NCBI GenBank assembly: GCA_030706385.1
Contig: JAUZOQ010000029.1
Coordinates: 1-34,456 of the forward strand
Direction: 5' to 3'
DNA from: Bacteroidota bacterium
Lineage (GTDB): Bacteria > Bacteroidota > Ignavibacteria > Palsa-1295
Length of the DNA: 34,456 bases
Shown here piece after piece: positions 16,148-23,133 of the stretch. The position numbers were made by a program, and so were the translations under genes. The number at the start of each line of letters is the position of its first letter. The first letter of the stretch is position 1. The notes beneath the pieces are model-generated. The model ran no database searches. It had not been told where the DNA came from and saw nothing but the letters and a program-made list of their open reading frames with translations.

Positions 16148-16897
16148 ATGAATTTATCCGGCAACACGATCCTCATCACCGGCGGAGCAACAGGCATCGG
16201 CCTTGCACTCGCCGAAGAATTCTTACAGCGCGAAAATGAGGTGATCATCTGCGGTAGGCGGCAGGAGAAGCTTCAGGAAGCGCAAGATAAGAATCCAAAA
16301 CTCCATATTCTTCAATGCGATATTTCGAGATCTAGAGAGCGAATCTCTCTTGCAAAGACTGTCACGGAAAAATTTCCGAGTATTAATATTCTTATTAATA
16401 ATGCAGGAATCCAGCAGGAGCTGAATTTTCTCGAAGAAATTGATAGCGAGAAGATCGAGAATGAAGTTGCTTCTAATCTCACGGCGCAGATCCATCTCTC
16501 ATCGTTGTTCATTCCTCAGTTTCTGAAGAAAGAAAGTCCGGCCATCGTTAATATGTCTTCCGGTCTTGGCTTTATTCCGCTTGCGATCGTACCTGTCTAT
16601 TGTGCTACCAAAGCTGCGATTCACTCATTCACAATGTCGCTCCGCAAGCAGCTCGAAAAAACTTCAATAAAAGTCTTTGAGATGGCTCCGCCCACTGTTG
16701 ATTCCGATCTTGATAGGGGTGCACGTGATAAACGAGGGATGGTTGACAAGGGAATTCGACCGGAAGAATGTGCTAAGGAGATAGTTAAAGCTCTCGAAGC
16801 GAATACAATGTTCGCTCTTATTGGCCAGGCTGAAAACTTATATGGAGCTGTAACGAGCGGAAAAGGGGAATTCGTGTTCGAGAGGATGAACGGATGA
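16148..16897 (+). CDS. Short-chain dehydrogenase/reductase
   Basis: This is an NAD(P)-dependent oxidoreductase of 249 residues. The ATG at 16148 was chosen because the cofactor motif TGGATGIG then falls at residues 11-18, as is usual; a longer frame overlaps the E1 gene by 62 bases. Further landmarks are NNAG (84-87), N110, the catalytic S137/S138 in MSSGLG, Y151 and K155 (YCATK). The C-terminal MAPPTVDSDLDRGA resembles the DltE/YdfG branch of classical SDRs. Substrate unknown. The 10-base gap from the E1 gene suggests an operon. It is convergent with the next gene (10 bases). Confidence 0.9.
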   Translation: MNLSGNTILITGGATGIGLALAEEFLQRENEVIICGRRQEKLQEAQDKNPKLHILQCDISRSRERISLAKTVTEKFPSINILINNAGIQQELNFLEEIDSEKIENEVASNLTAQIHLSSLFIPQFLKKESPAIVNMSSGLGFIPLAIVPVYCATKAAIHSFTMSLRKQLEKTSIKVFEMAPPTVDSDLDRGARDKRGMVDKGIRPEECAKEIVKALEANTMFALIGQAENLYGAVTSGKGEFVFERMNG

Positions 16898-16907
16898 CGT
16901 TATACGG

Positions 16908-17516
16908 TCAATTGACGCTGCTGCCAGCTGTCATCTTCTTAATGTCGTCGCGGATCTTTGCAGCTTTTTCATAATCCTCACTCTTGATCGCCTGATCGAG
17001 ATCGGCTTCGAGCTGCTCGATCTTCGTGAGCTTGCGGGGCGGTTCTTTCGGCAGTGGCGGAGTGCTCATCTCACCTTCTTCATCAATTTCCTCACCTTCT
17101 TCAAGATTATCGTCATCCTCCGGTACGAAGCCGGCTTCTTTCATGACGGCTTCAGTCACAAAGATCGGCGCGGCATAGCGGACGGCAATCGCAATAGCAT
17201 CGCTGGGTCGGGAATCGATCTCCTGATCGTCACTGAGCGTGATAGTTGCGAAGAAGATGCCGTCTTTGAGTTCAGCAATACACGCTTCTGTAACACGCGT
17301 ATTAAGAGCTTCAAGAACATTTTTCACCAAATCATGAGTAAGCGGGCGGGGAGGAGTGATGCCTTCCATTTCTAAGGCAATTGCCTGAGCCTCGAATCCT
17401 CCGATAATGATCGGAATCCTTCGAGCGCCTCCTGACTCTTTCAAAACAAGGGCATAGGCACCGTTCGATGCCGGGCTGGTGGAGATACCGAGGATTTCTA
17501 CTTGTACTTTATCCAT
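16908..17516 (-). CDS. Bifunctional nuclease domain (DUF151) protein with UVR motif
   Basis: Residues 1-130 are the DUF151/bifunctional nuclease domain (VEILGISTSPASNGAYALVL, RRIPIIIGGFEAQAIAL, PRPLTHDLVKNVL, SRPSDAIAIAVRYAAPIFV). An acidic linker follows (EDDDNLEEGEEIDEEGE), then a UvrB/UvrC-type UVR helix pair at ~165-196 (KIEQLEADLDQAIKSEDYEKAAKIRDDI). This domain order is well known in FCB-group bacteria and cyanobacteria. The DUF151 fold has been reported to have DNase/RNase activity in a plant homologue; the bacterial role is unsettled. It is transcribed in the same direction as etfBA upstream, with a 55-base gap. Confidence 0.92.
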   Translation of the reverse strand: MDKVQVEILGISTSPASNGAYALVLKESGGARRIPIIIGGFEAQAIALEMEGITPPRPLTHDLVKNVLEALNTRVTEACIAELKDGIFFATITLSDDQEIDSRPSDAIAIAVRYAAPIFVTEAVMKEAGFVPEDDDNLEEGEEIDEEGEMSTPPLPKEPPRKLTKIEQLEADLDQAIKSEDYEKAAKIRDDIKKMTAGSSVN

Positions 17517-17571
17517 CGTATTCGATTAACAAAAATCCCGAACCGAACATTCGTATCTCGTACACACTTTT

Positions 17572-18537
17572 TTAGTGTTTTATTTTCTTTACTTCTTCGG
17601 TCAGCTGGGGGATCACTTCGAAGGCATCGCCTACAATTCCGTAGTCGCAGACACCGAAGATGGGAGCGTTCGCATCCTTATTTATAGCAACAATGGTTTT
17701 AGAGCTTGACATTCCCGCAAGATGCTGAATTGCACCACTTACTCCAATGGCTACATAAAGTGTCGGGGATACGGTTTTTCCCGTCTGGCCTACCTGCTCC
17801 GAATGAGGACGCCACCCGGCATCGACGACGGCACGTGAGGCTCCGATAGCGGCACCAAACGCTGAGGCAAGGCCCTCAATAAGACCCCAGTTTTCGGGTC
17901 CTTTCATACCACGCCCAGCGGTTACAATGATATCCGCTTCGGCAACATCGAGCTTACCCTGTGAGAGTACAAGTTCTTTTGTCTGTTCTGCAAAGTCCTT
18001 CTCATCGAAAGCCACTGTGACATTCTCCACAATAGCACTTTCAGCTTGCTCTTTTGAAGCCTTCCAAAGATTTGGCCGTGTCGAATATACTTTTTTCGGA
18101 GTAAGAACGTCGATCGTTACATTTGCTTTGCCTGCATAGACGGGATGAGTCGCCTGTAATCGTCCTTCGTGCATGGCTAGAGCAGTGACGTCAGGCACAT
18201 ACCCGGCATGTAATCTGACGGCTACGCGCGGAGCAAGGTCTTTGCCTCTTGCTGTAGCGGGTATGATAACTACATCGGCATTCGCTTGTTTTGCAACTTC
18301 GGCTACAGCTTTCCCTGCAGCGCGCGACGAGTAATGAGCGAAGCGAGCTTCTTCTACAACGATAATCTTCGATACACCCGATCGCTTTACGGTATCCGAA
18401 AGCACGGATGCAGCACTTGCAGTGACGATAACGGCTGTAATGCTGGTCGCGCCGATGCTTCTGGCTGCCTCGATCGCCTCATACGAAGGTTTACGGATCG
18501 ATCCGGCTCGTTCTTCAAAGTAAACTAGAATGTTCAT
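17572..18537 (-). CDS. etfA: Electron transfer flavoprotein, alpha subunit
   Basis: The 321-residue alpha subunit binds FAD and, with EtfB, carries electrons from acyl-CoA and other dehydrogenases to the ETF:quinone oxidoreductase. The C-terminal FAD domain is unmistakable: SRAVVDAGWRPHSEQVGQTG, then KTVSPTLYVAIGVSGAIQHL, AGMSSSKTIVAINKD and PIFGVCDYGIVGD (residues ~235-310). The N-terminal domain begins MNILVYFEERAGSIRK. The ATG at 18537 follows a GAGAA-like SD. It lies 67 bases after etfB on the same strand and forms the usual etfB-etfA pair. Confidence 0.96.
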   Translation of the reverse strand: MNILVYFEERAGSIRKPSYEAIEAARSIGATSITAVIVTASAASVLSDTVKRSGVSKIIVVEEARFAHYSSRAAGKAVAEVAKQANADVVIIPATARGKDLAPRVAVRLHAGYVPDVTALAMHEGRLQATHPVYAGKANVTIDVLTPKKVYSTRPNLWKASKEQAESAIVENVTVAFDEKDFAEQTKELVLSQGKLDVAEADIIVTAGRGMKGPENWGLIEGLASAFGAAIGASRAVVDAGWRPHSEQVGQTGKTVSPTLYVAIGVSGAIQHLAGMSSSKTIVAINKDANAPIFGVCDYGIVGDAFEVIPQLTEEVKKIKH

Positions 18538-18604
18538 TATTCTCTTTCGTCGTTCTTCTATTATTTAACCATCACTAATTTCACCGTCATCATCTTGAGC
18601 TCGG

Positions 18605-19357
18605 TCAGAGTACTTTTGCCTCTTCATGCAGAAGTTTTACAAGTTCAATTGCAGCGCCTTGTGGATTTCCTTCGGCCTTGATGATCTTATTGACTCTCTT
18701 TTTCTCGGGCTTATCCATTTTGATGATGGAAGTTCTTCCGCTTGCCGGACTACCCGAAATCTCTTCGATCGGTTTCGATTTTGCTTTCATGATATTCGGT
18801 AGCGAGGGATATCGAGGGTCGTTAAGCCCTTTCTGGGCGGAAATGATACAAGGAAGCGAAAGAGAGATAATTTCCTTTCCGCCTTCGACTTCTTTTTCCG
18901 CTGTCACATTCGTACCTTCGATCGCAAGGCCAACGACGACAGTGGCTGCCGGCAGGTCGAGCAATTCCGAAAGCATCGGCGCCATTTCCATTCCGTCGAA
19001 GTCGATGGATTGTTTGCCCAGAAGAATGAGATCGGCTCCGATCGGTTTGATCGCTTCGGCAAGCATTTCTGCAACCGAGAACGAATCGGATTTTTCACCT
19101 TTGACCAGAATACCCTTATCAGCTCCCATTGCCAGAGCTTGACGAATCGCTTCTTTGGCTGCATCCGAGCCAACGGAAATTGCGATTACTTCGCCCGTAT
19201 TCTTCTCACGCAACTTCAGCGCTTCTTCGACAGCGAACTCGTCATATGGGTTAAGAATAAATTTTACTCCGGCAGGATCAATGTTTTTTCCGTCGGCGCC
19301 GAGATTGATCTTGGTAGTAGTATCGGGTACGTGGCTAACGCAAACAATTATTTTCAT
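18605..19357 (-). CDS. etfB: Electron transfer flavoprotein, beta subunit
   Basis: The 250-residue beta subunit binds AMP and pairs with EtfA. Visible signatures are the start KIIVCVSHVPDT, the NPYDEFAVEEALKL segment near 37, VIAISVG, the DLILLGKQSIDFD segment near 113, and a LPCIISAQKGLNDPRYPSLPN-like segment near 168-188, the ETF beta signature region. The ATG at 19357 has GGAGAAG about 12 bases upstream. The 580-base region upstream would hold the etfBA promoter, but no confident -33/-7 pair was recognised; a TTCTCGAGAA palindrome lies 60-70 bases upstream. Confidence 0.96.
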   Translation of the reverse strand: MKIIVCVSHVPDTTTKINLGADGKNIDPAGVKFILNPYDEFAVEEALKLREKNTGEVIAISVGSDAAKEAIRQALAMGADKGILVKGEKSDSFSVAEMLAEAIKPIGADLILLGKQSIDFDGMEMAPMLSELLDLPAATVVVGLAIEGTNVTAEKEVEGGKEIISLSLPCIISAQKGLNDPRYPSLPNIMKAKSKPIEEISGSPASGRTSIIKMDKPEKKRVNKIIKAEGNPQGAAIELVKLLHEEAKVL

Positions 19358-19940
19358 TTCTATTTCTCTTCTCCGTTATATCTGGGCGGACTTAAACACG
19401 GAGCCGCAATTCAACGTTTCTCGAGAATCGATAATTGTTACTCATCAATTGTAAAGACTTTCATGCACGAGGATCGATTCGGCATTGCGCTATTCACTTC
19501 ATCGGCCGATTATTTTTTTTTCTCAACATGCAAGACATTTTTTTTTCGGACTCTGTGGCAGGAAAAGTCCCGCAAATAATGGATTCTTTTGTCGAGAATT
19601 CGAAACATCCGTGCTAAATGGGCTTAAGGAGGGTTTTCCACACTCGATGAACCGATAAAATAGGGTTTAGCAAGTCAGGGCTGAGTTGCCCACAGGGGCG
19701 TGCATAACTTTGTGGATGATTCCATTTGGTATGAGGGAGGTGTGAGCAACTTGTGAATGATTAAGGGATTATGAACTGAGATTACGTTTTTTGGCAGTTT
19801 TCACAAGTTTCCACATCTTGGAGAAATCAAAATCCTCGAATCTACTGTCTAATAAAACATACGGAAATATTGCCGTAATACTTGATAAGTGGTGGATAAG
19901 CACGGGCCAAAGGCAATTTACTATGGAAATTCAAATATTT
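19358..19940. other. Gene-free region with clustered DnaA-box-like 9-mers, candidate replication origin
   Basis: No convincing gene lies in these 583 bases. Four 9-mers differ by one base from the DnaA box TTATNCACA: TTTTCCACA (19634), and on the other strand TGTGGATGA (19711), TGTGAATGA (19752) and GGTGGATAA (19891). TTGCCCACA (19686), TGTGAGCAA (19741), GTTTTCACA (19797) and GTTTCCACA (19807) differ by two. Chance alone would give about 0.2 one-mismatch sites in the ~290 bp that hold the cluster. Two long T runs (from 19511 and from 19539) could serve as an easily opened AT-rich element. The region may simply be the etfBA control region; an origin is a hypothesis. dnaA, dnaN and gidA are not nearby. 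Confidence 0.35.
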
Positions 19941-20687
19941 TTAGTCGGGCTCACCGTCTTCTTCAACATCGGAAGGGATTCCCCTCATTTGATTAAGAAT
20001 CCTGCTCGAGCGCCTTAGGATATAGGGCGAGGGGCTGGAAGCGCTCCAACGTACGGGGTTCGGAAGAACTGAAGCAAGCCGTGATGCTTCGGAAGCAGTA
20101 AGCAAATGCGCCGGCTTATGGAAATGATACTCCGATCCTGCTTCCACTCCGTAGACATTTGGTGCGAGTTCAACAATATTTGCATACATCTGCAGAATTC
20201 GTTGCTTGCTCCAAAAAAATTCGATCAGCACAGTGTAATATGCTTCGATCCCTTTCCGAATGAAACTATGCCAGGGCGGAAGAAAAAGATTCTTGGCTAC
20301 TTGCTGGCTGATCGTGCTCGCTCCGCGCATCGGACGGTTCGGATGTTTTGCATGCTCTCGTTGCGCATTCTCTATCTCCGTCATATCGAAGCCGTGATGA
20401 TCGTAAAAGCGTTGATCTTCGGCAGCGACGACGGCCTGAATAAAATTATCGGGCATCTCGCTCCAGGAAAGATTCGTATGCGAGAAGCCGACCGGCTCGC
20501 CGGAAAACAGATGATCGATACCTCTGAAGATCATCATCGTCGTGATCGGGGGATTGATGAAGCGAAGAAGAAGGACCTGAAAAACCGGAACAAGCAATAA
20601 AATGAGGGCAAGCTTCCATGCGAACGAAAAGAATTTCTTCGTACTTGTTCGTACTTTTGGCTGGCTTGTAGTGTTCTCTTCGCTCAC
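19941..20687 (-). CDS. mtgA: Monofunctional peptidoglycan glycosyltransferase
   Basis: This GT51 enzyme polymerises lipid II into glycan strands at the periplasmic face of the inner membrane. There is one transmembrane helix at residues ~21-43. The catalytic motif is VVAAEDQRFYDHHGFD with catalytic E90, followed by RGASTISQQVAKNLFL (121-136), RKGIEAYYTVLIEFFWSKQR (144-163), ILQMYANIVELAPNVYGVEA and SEYHFHKP. The usual first motif of class A PBPs is kept, but no transpeptidase domain follows, so this is the 248-residue monofunctional form. The only available start is a GTG at 20687. It is divergent from the Rsm22-type gene with only 15 bases between start codons. Confidence 0.95.
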   Translation of the reverse strand: MSEENTTSQPKVRTSTKKFFSFAWKLALILLLVPVFQVLLLRFINPPITTMMIFRGIDHLFSGEPVGFSHTNLSWSEMPDNFIQAVVAAEDQRFYDHHGFDMTEIENAQREHAKHPNRPMRGASTISQQVAKNLFLPPWHSFIRKGIEAYYTVLIEFFWSKQRILQMYANIVELAPNVYGVEAGSEYHFHKPAHLLTASEASRLASVLPNPVRWSASSPSPYILRRSSRILNQMRGIPSDVEEDGEPD

Positions 20688-20702
20688 AAAATAAATCTAC
20701 CA

Positions 20703-21902
20703 ATGCAACGGAATGCTCTGGATATACCCGATGAATATATCGCAGCTCTGAGCGAGAGGTTGTCATTCGACCTCACCTCAAAGAACCTTATAACGCGCTC
20801 CGGCAAAGCATATATCACAAAGCAGGCAGGAATTGTTTCCGCGATAAGCAAGGGACTGACACAGACAAGATCGGATTTCCTCGCCTCAGAGTATCTCAAG
20901 AATAGGGAAATACGTGAAGCGTATGCACTCTATTACATGACGACAAACCTTCTGAAGGTTTTCCAGCCGATGCGGGAATTGGCTCTCTCCGGCTTCTTCG
21001 ATCGATCGAGTCTGAGAATTCTTGACTTGGGATGTGGCACCGGTTCAGCGACGTGGGGAACTGAGCTATTTTTGCGATCGAAGAATAAAGATATCGATGC
21101 ATACTTTACCTTGACTGACTCGCTGGATGAAAATTTAGCTGAGGCGAAAACGTTTTCGAATTATTTCCTACGTCACCTCTCTGGTACTGGCTCGCATTTG
21201 GAATTCGAGCAATATGATCTTCGGCTGTCCTCGGAAAAACCGCCGGTATTGACTAGGCAACCTTACGATCTAGTTATCATGATGAACGTTCTCAATGAAC
21301 TCGATGAGAAGGATGATACTGTGTTGCTTAATTCTCTCACGTCACTTCTTGATACGCATGGAGCGATCGTAATTATTGAACCGGCGACGCGAGAGCAGTC
21401 CCGCCGTTTGCTTCGGCTACGAGATCTAGCGGTGAGGAGCGGTGCAACGATCTATTCTCCCTGTTCTCGTCAGGAAGGCTGTCCAGCGCTCGTCGATCCT
21501 GATGATTGGTGTCATACGGACGTGCCCTGGGTTCGGCCGCCCTTCATCGAAGCGATCGATAACATCGCCGGGACGTTGCGGCTTTCGTTAAAATACAGCT
21601 ATATAGTTATCAGCAAGGATGGCGTTACACTTTCAAAATCAATTGGAATGAATCATCTGTATCGTGTTGTGAGTGAACGATTTAACGAAAAGGGGCGGAT
21701 CAGGGCCATTCTTTGCGGCGAAAACGGCAGATGCGAACATATTATCAACAAACGAGATAGGTCCGAAGCAAATGCTGATTTCGCATCCATCGAAAGGTAT
21801 GATGTCGTTAAGCTCGATGGGGCAGTTCTCCGGGAGCATGACGCTATCCTCTCAAAAGACTCCGATTTTTCCATCGTGCTCCCAGTTTTGGGAGCACGTT
21901 AG
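20703..21902 (+). CDS. Rsm22/METTL17-type ribosomal small-subunit methyltransferase-like protein
   Basis: The 399-residue protein has a SAM-binding core with LDLGCGTGSATWG (107-119), then DLVIMMNVLNEL (189-200) and HGAIVIIEPATREQSRRLLRLRD-like sequence (220-242), the Rsm22 signature. This is followed by cysteines C254, C260 and C270 in PCSRQEGCPAL and DDWCH, plus C338/C344 in ILCGENGRC. In the eukaryotic relatives four such cysteines hold a [4Fe-4S] cluster and the protein helps assemble the mitochondrial small ribosomal subunit; a similar role in bacteria is inference. It has its own terminator (21916-21941) and a hairpin across its last codons. Confidence 0.85.
   Translation: MQRNALDIPDEYIAALSERLSFDLTSKNLITRSGKAYITKQAGIVSAISKGLTQTRSDFLASEYLKNREIREAYALYYMTTNLLKVFQPMRELALSGFFDRSSLRILDLGCGTGSATWGTELFLRSKNKDIDAYFTLTDSLDENLAEAKTFSNYFLRHLSGTGSHLEFEQYDLRLSSEKPPVLTRQPYDLVIMMNVLNELDEKDDTVLLNSLTSLLDTHGAIVIIEPATREQSRRLLRLRDLAVRSGATIYSPCSRQEGCPALVDPDDWCHTDVPWVRPPFIEAIDNIAGTLRLSLKYSYIVISKDGVTLSKSIGMNHLYRVVSERFNEKGRIRAILCGENGRCEHIINKRDRSEANADFASIERYDVVKLDGAVLREHDAILSKDSDFSIVLPVLGAR
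21875..21898 (+). repeat. 10-bp inverted repeat across the last codons of the Rsm22-type gene
   Basis: CGTGCTCCCA and TGGGAGCACG form a perfect 10-bp stem with a 4-base loop, ending two bases before the stop codon. The right arm (TTGGGAGCACG) occurs again at 22020-22030 in the leader of the next gene. A GC-rich hairpin this close to the stop could protect the mRNA end or work with the weaker terminator that follows. Confidence 0.6.
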
Positions 21903-21915
21903 GCACAAAATCAGA

Positions 21916-21941
21916 AAAATCTTCGGAAATCTGAAGATTTT
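21916..21941 (+). terminator. Probable terminator after the Rsm22-type gene
   Basis: AAAATCTTC and GAAGATTTT form a 9-bp stem around an 8-base loop, 14 bases after the stop codon. The following bases (CTTCTAAAATATTTG) contain few T in a row, so the terminator is moderate in strength. Confidence 0.6.
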
Positions 21942-21952
21942 CTTCTAAAATA

Positions 21953-21983
21953 TTTGATTTTGAGATTTTTTGCCGTATATTTG
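21953..21983 (+). promoter_or_regulatory. Bacteroidota-type promoter of the small gene at 22102
   Basis: TTTG (21953-21956), a 19-base spacer and TATATTTG (21976-21983) match the Bacteroidota primary-sigma consensus TTTG-N19-21-TAnnTTTG at every specified position. Transcription would start near 21990 and give a leader of about 110 bases before the ATG at 22102. Confidence 0.75.
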
Positions 21984-22003
21984 CACTGTGAGGTCCGCTT
22001 GAA

Positions 22004-22054
22004 CCAAGGTAATCTTATCTTGGGAGCACGCTCCGAAGGGAGCAAAAGCGGAGC
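22004..22054 (+). promoter_or_regulatory. Structured leader with mutually exclusive hairpins
   Basis: CCAAG (22004-22008) can pair with CTTGG (22019-22023). GCTCC (22030-22034) can pair with GGAGC (22039-22043) around a GAAG loop. The longer GCTCCG (22030-22035) can instead pair with CGGAGC (22049-22054). The last two share the same left arm, so only one can form at a time. It does not match a riboswitch class known to me. Confidence 0.4.
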
Positions 22055-22101
22055 AAAACGTTATAGTAGGTGTATTTTTTCAACCCCTCAGAGTACAGAT
22101 T

Positions 22102-22293
22102 ATGATAGCAACACTTGACCGCCTTCTTGCCCTTAGCCGCAAACTGCACACTGCCAAGATCCAGAGTGAGAGCGAACCGATCTATGTGGCGCTCGACCTT
22201 AATGAGCTTCAGCTCTTGAAGCGTCTTGCAGATGACTATCTCGAAGAATCTGAAAGCGTACTCTACGAAAGCGACCATCGGGCTGCGGCATAG
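22102..22293 (+). CDS. Small helical protein of unknown function (63 residues)
   Basis: The product is soluble, acidic to neutral and almost entirely helix-like, with leucine heptads (IATLDRLLALSRKLHTAK, then ALDLNELQLLKRLADDYLEE). No signal peptide, membrane segment or metal motif is visible. I do not recognise the family. The ATG at 22102 lacks a strong SD. The gene is supported by its complete unit: a consensus promoter about 120 bases upstream, a structured leader and a terminator 20 bases after the stop. It could be a regulator, an antitoxin-like protein or a ribosome-associated factor, but nothing in the sequence decides. Confidence 0.7.
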   Translation: MIATLDRLLALSRKLHTAKIQSESEPIYVALDLNELQLLKRLADDYLEESESVLYESDHRAAA

Positions 22294-22312
22294 CCCTTTT
22301 GACTTGCAAATG

Positions 22313-22341
22313 AAAGGGACGTATCCATTTGCGTCCCTTTT
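22313..22341. terminator. Terminator between the small gene and the methionine sulfoxide reductase gene
   Basis: AAAGGGACG and CGTCCCTTT form a perfect 9-bp stem with a 10-base loop. On the + strand it ends in TTTT and lies 20 bases after the small gene's stop. The convergent gene on the minus strand stops 27 bases away on the other side, so the hairpin may serve both, though its minus-strand T run is shorter. Confidence 0.75.
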
Positions 22342-22367
22342 ATACTTGCAGAACAAGGTCTGCGTTG

Positions 22368-22820
22368 CTAGACTGTCCGAAGTTTTCGGGCAATGATAGC
22401 CGCTGCCATCTCCAACATGGCTTTCTCTTCATTCCCGAAACGCGAGAGTTCGGCACTATCGACATCCAGAACTCCGAAGAGCTCACCATTGGCTGAGAGA
22501 AGAGGAATGACGATCTCGGATCTGGAGTCGGGATCGCAGGCAATGTGCCCGGGAAATTTTTCAACTTCGTCAACAACAATAGTTTCCTTCCGCAGCGCTG
22601 AAGTACCGCATACACCTTTGCCCATCTCAATTTTCGTACAAGCTGGCTTTCCGCCGAAGGGTCCTAAGTATAGCTCATTCGCATCACATAGATAAAATCC
22701 GAGCCAGTTGATGCGCTCAAGATTCCGGAAGAGGAAGGCCGCGGAATTTGCGAGCGTCGTAACGGGATGATCGGAAACATCGAGAAGCGTATCGAGATCT
22801 TGAATAAGTCTATCCCACAT
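22368..22820 (-). CDS. msrC: Free methionine-(R)-sulfoxide reductase (GAF domain)
   Basis: This cytosolic repair enzyme reduces free Met-R-O to methionine, using thioredoxin. The GAF-domain signatures are NWLGFYLCDANELYLGPFGG, then KPACTKI, GKGVCGT, FPGHIACDPDSRSEIVIPL and GVLDVDS. Cysteines C61, C71 and C95 have the same spacing (10 and 24) as C84, C94 and C118 of the E. coli enzyme. The ATG at 22820 (150 residues) starts where alignment to E. coli fRMsr begins. An upstream extension in the same frame, to 22973, adds about 50 basic residues without similarity to the family and was not used. It is convergent with the 63-residue gene. Confidence 0.9.
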   Translation of the reverse strand: MWDRLIQDLDTLLDVSDHPVTTLANSAAFLFRNLERINWLGFYLCDANELYLGPFGGKPACTKIEMGKGVCGTSALRKETIVVDEVEKFPGHIACDPDSRSEIVIPLLSANGELFGVLDVDSAELSRFGNEEKAMLEMAAAIIARKLRTV

Positions 22821-23133
22821 TGTGCTTGGTAATAGGTTGTGATAGATGCGGCGTTTGATCCTCAATACTCCTGCCAACAAAAATGTTCGGTGTCGTATTC
22901 TCCTGAGCATCGCATTTCTACTGAAGTTGTAATCAGGAAAATTGGATACCCTCCATCTAATCTGTGCGAACATGAACTCTTGTCTTTGTAATTTCGTATT
23001 TTAGTGGCGAGTTGTCTTGTTTTCAGGCGAAATTGATTAGAACACTGTAAGATTTCCAGTCGGGGTTTTGTAACTCCGGCACATGCTAAGTGTTCTGGTT
23101 AAGGAGTTTGCATTCTTCTTGGAGGTACTAACT

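Noticed and set aside
19435-19617. Short frames in the region upstream of etfB
   Set aside because: Phenylalanine runs come from T tracts; no start signal and no family resemblance.
20106-20600. 164-codon + strand frame opposite mtgA
   Set aside because: Antisense to a well-conserved glycosyltransferase, with no features of its own.
22821-22973. N-terminal extension of the methionine sulfoxide reductase by about 50 residues
   Set aside because: Very basic and unlike the family, which aligns from the ATG at 22820.
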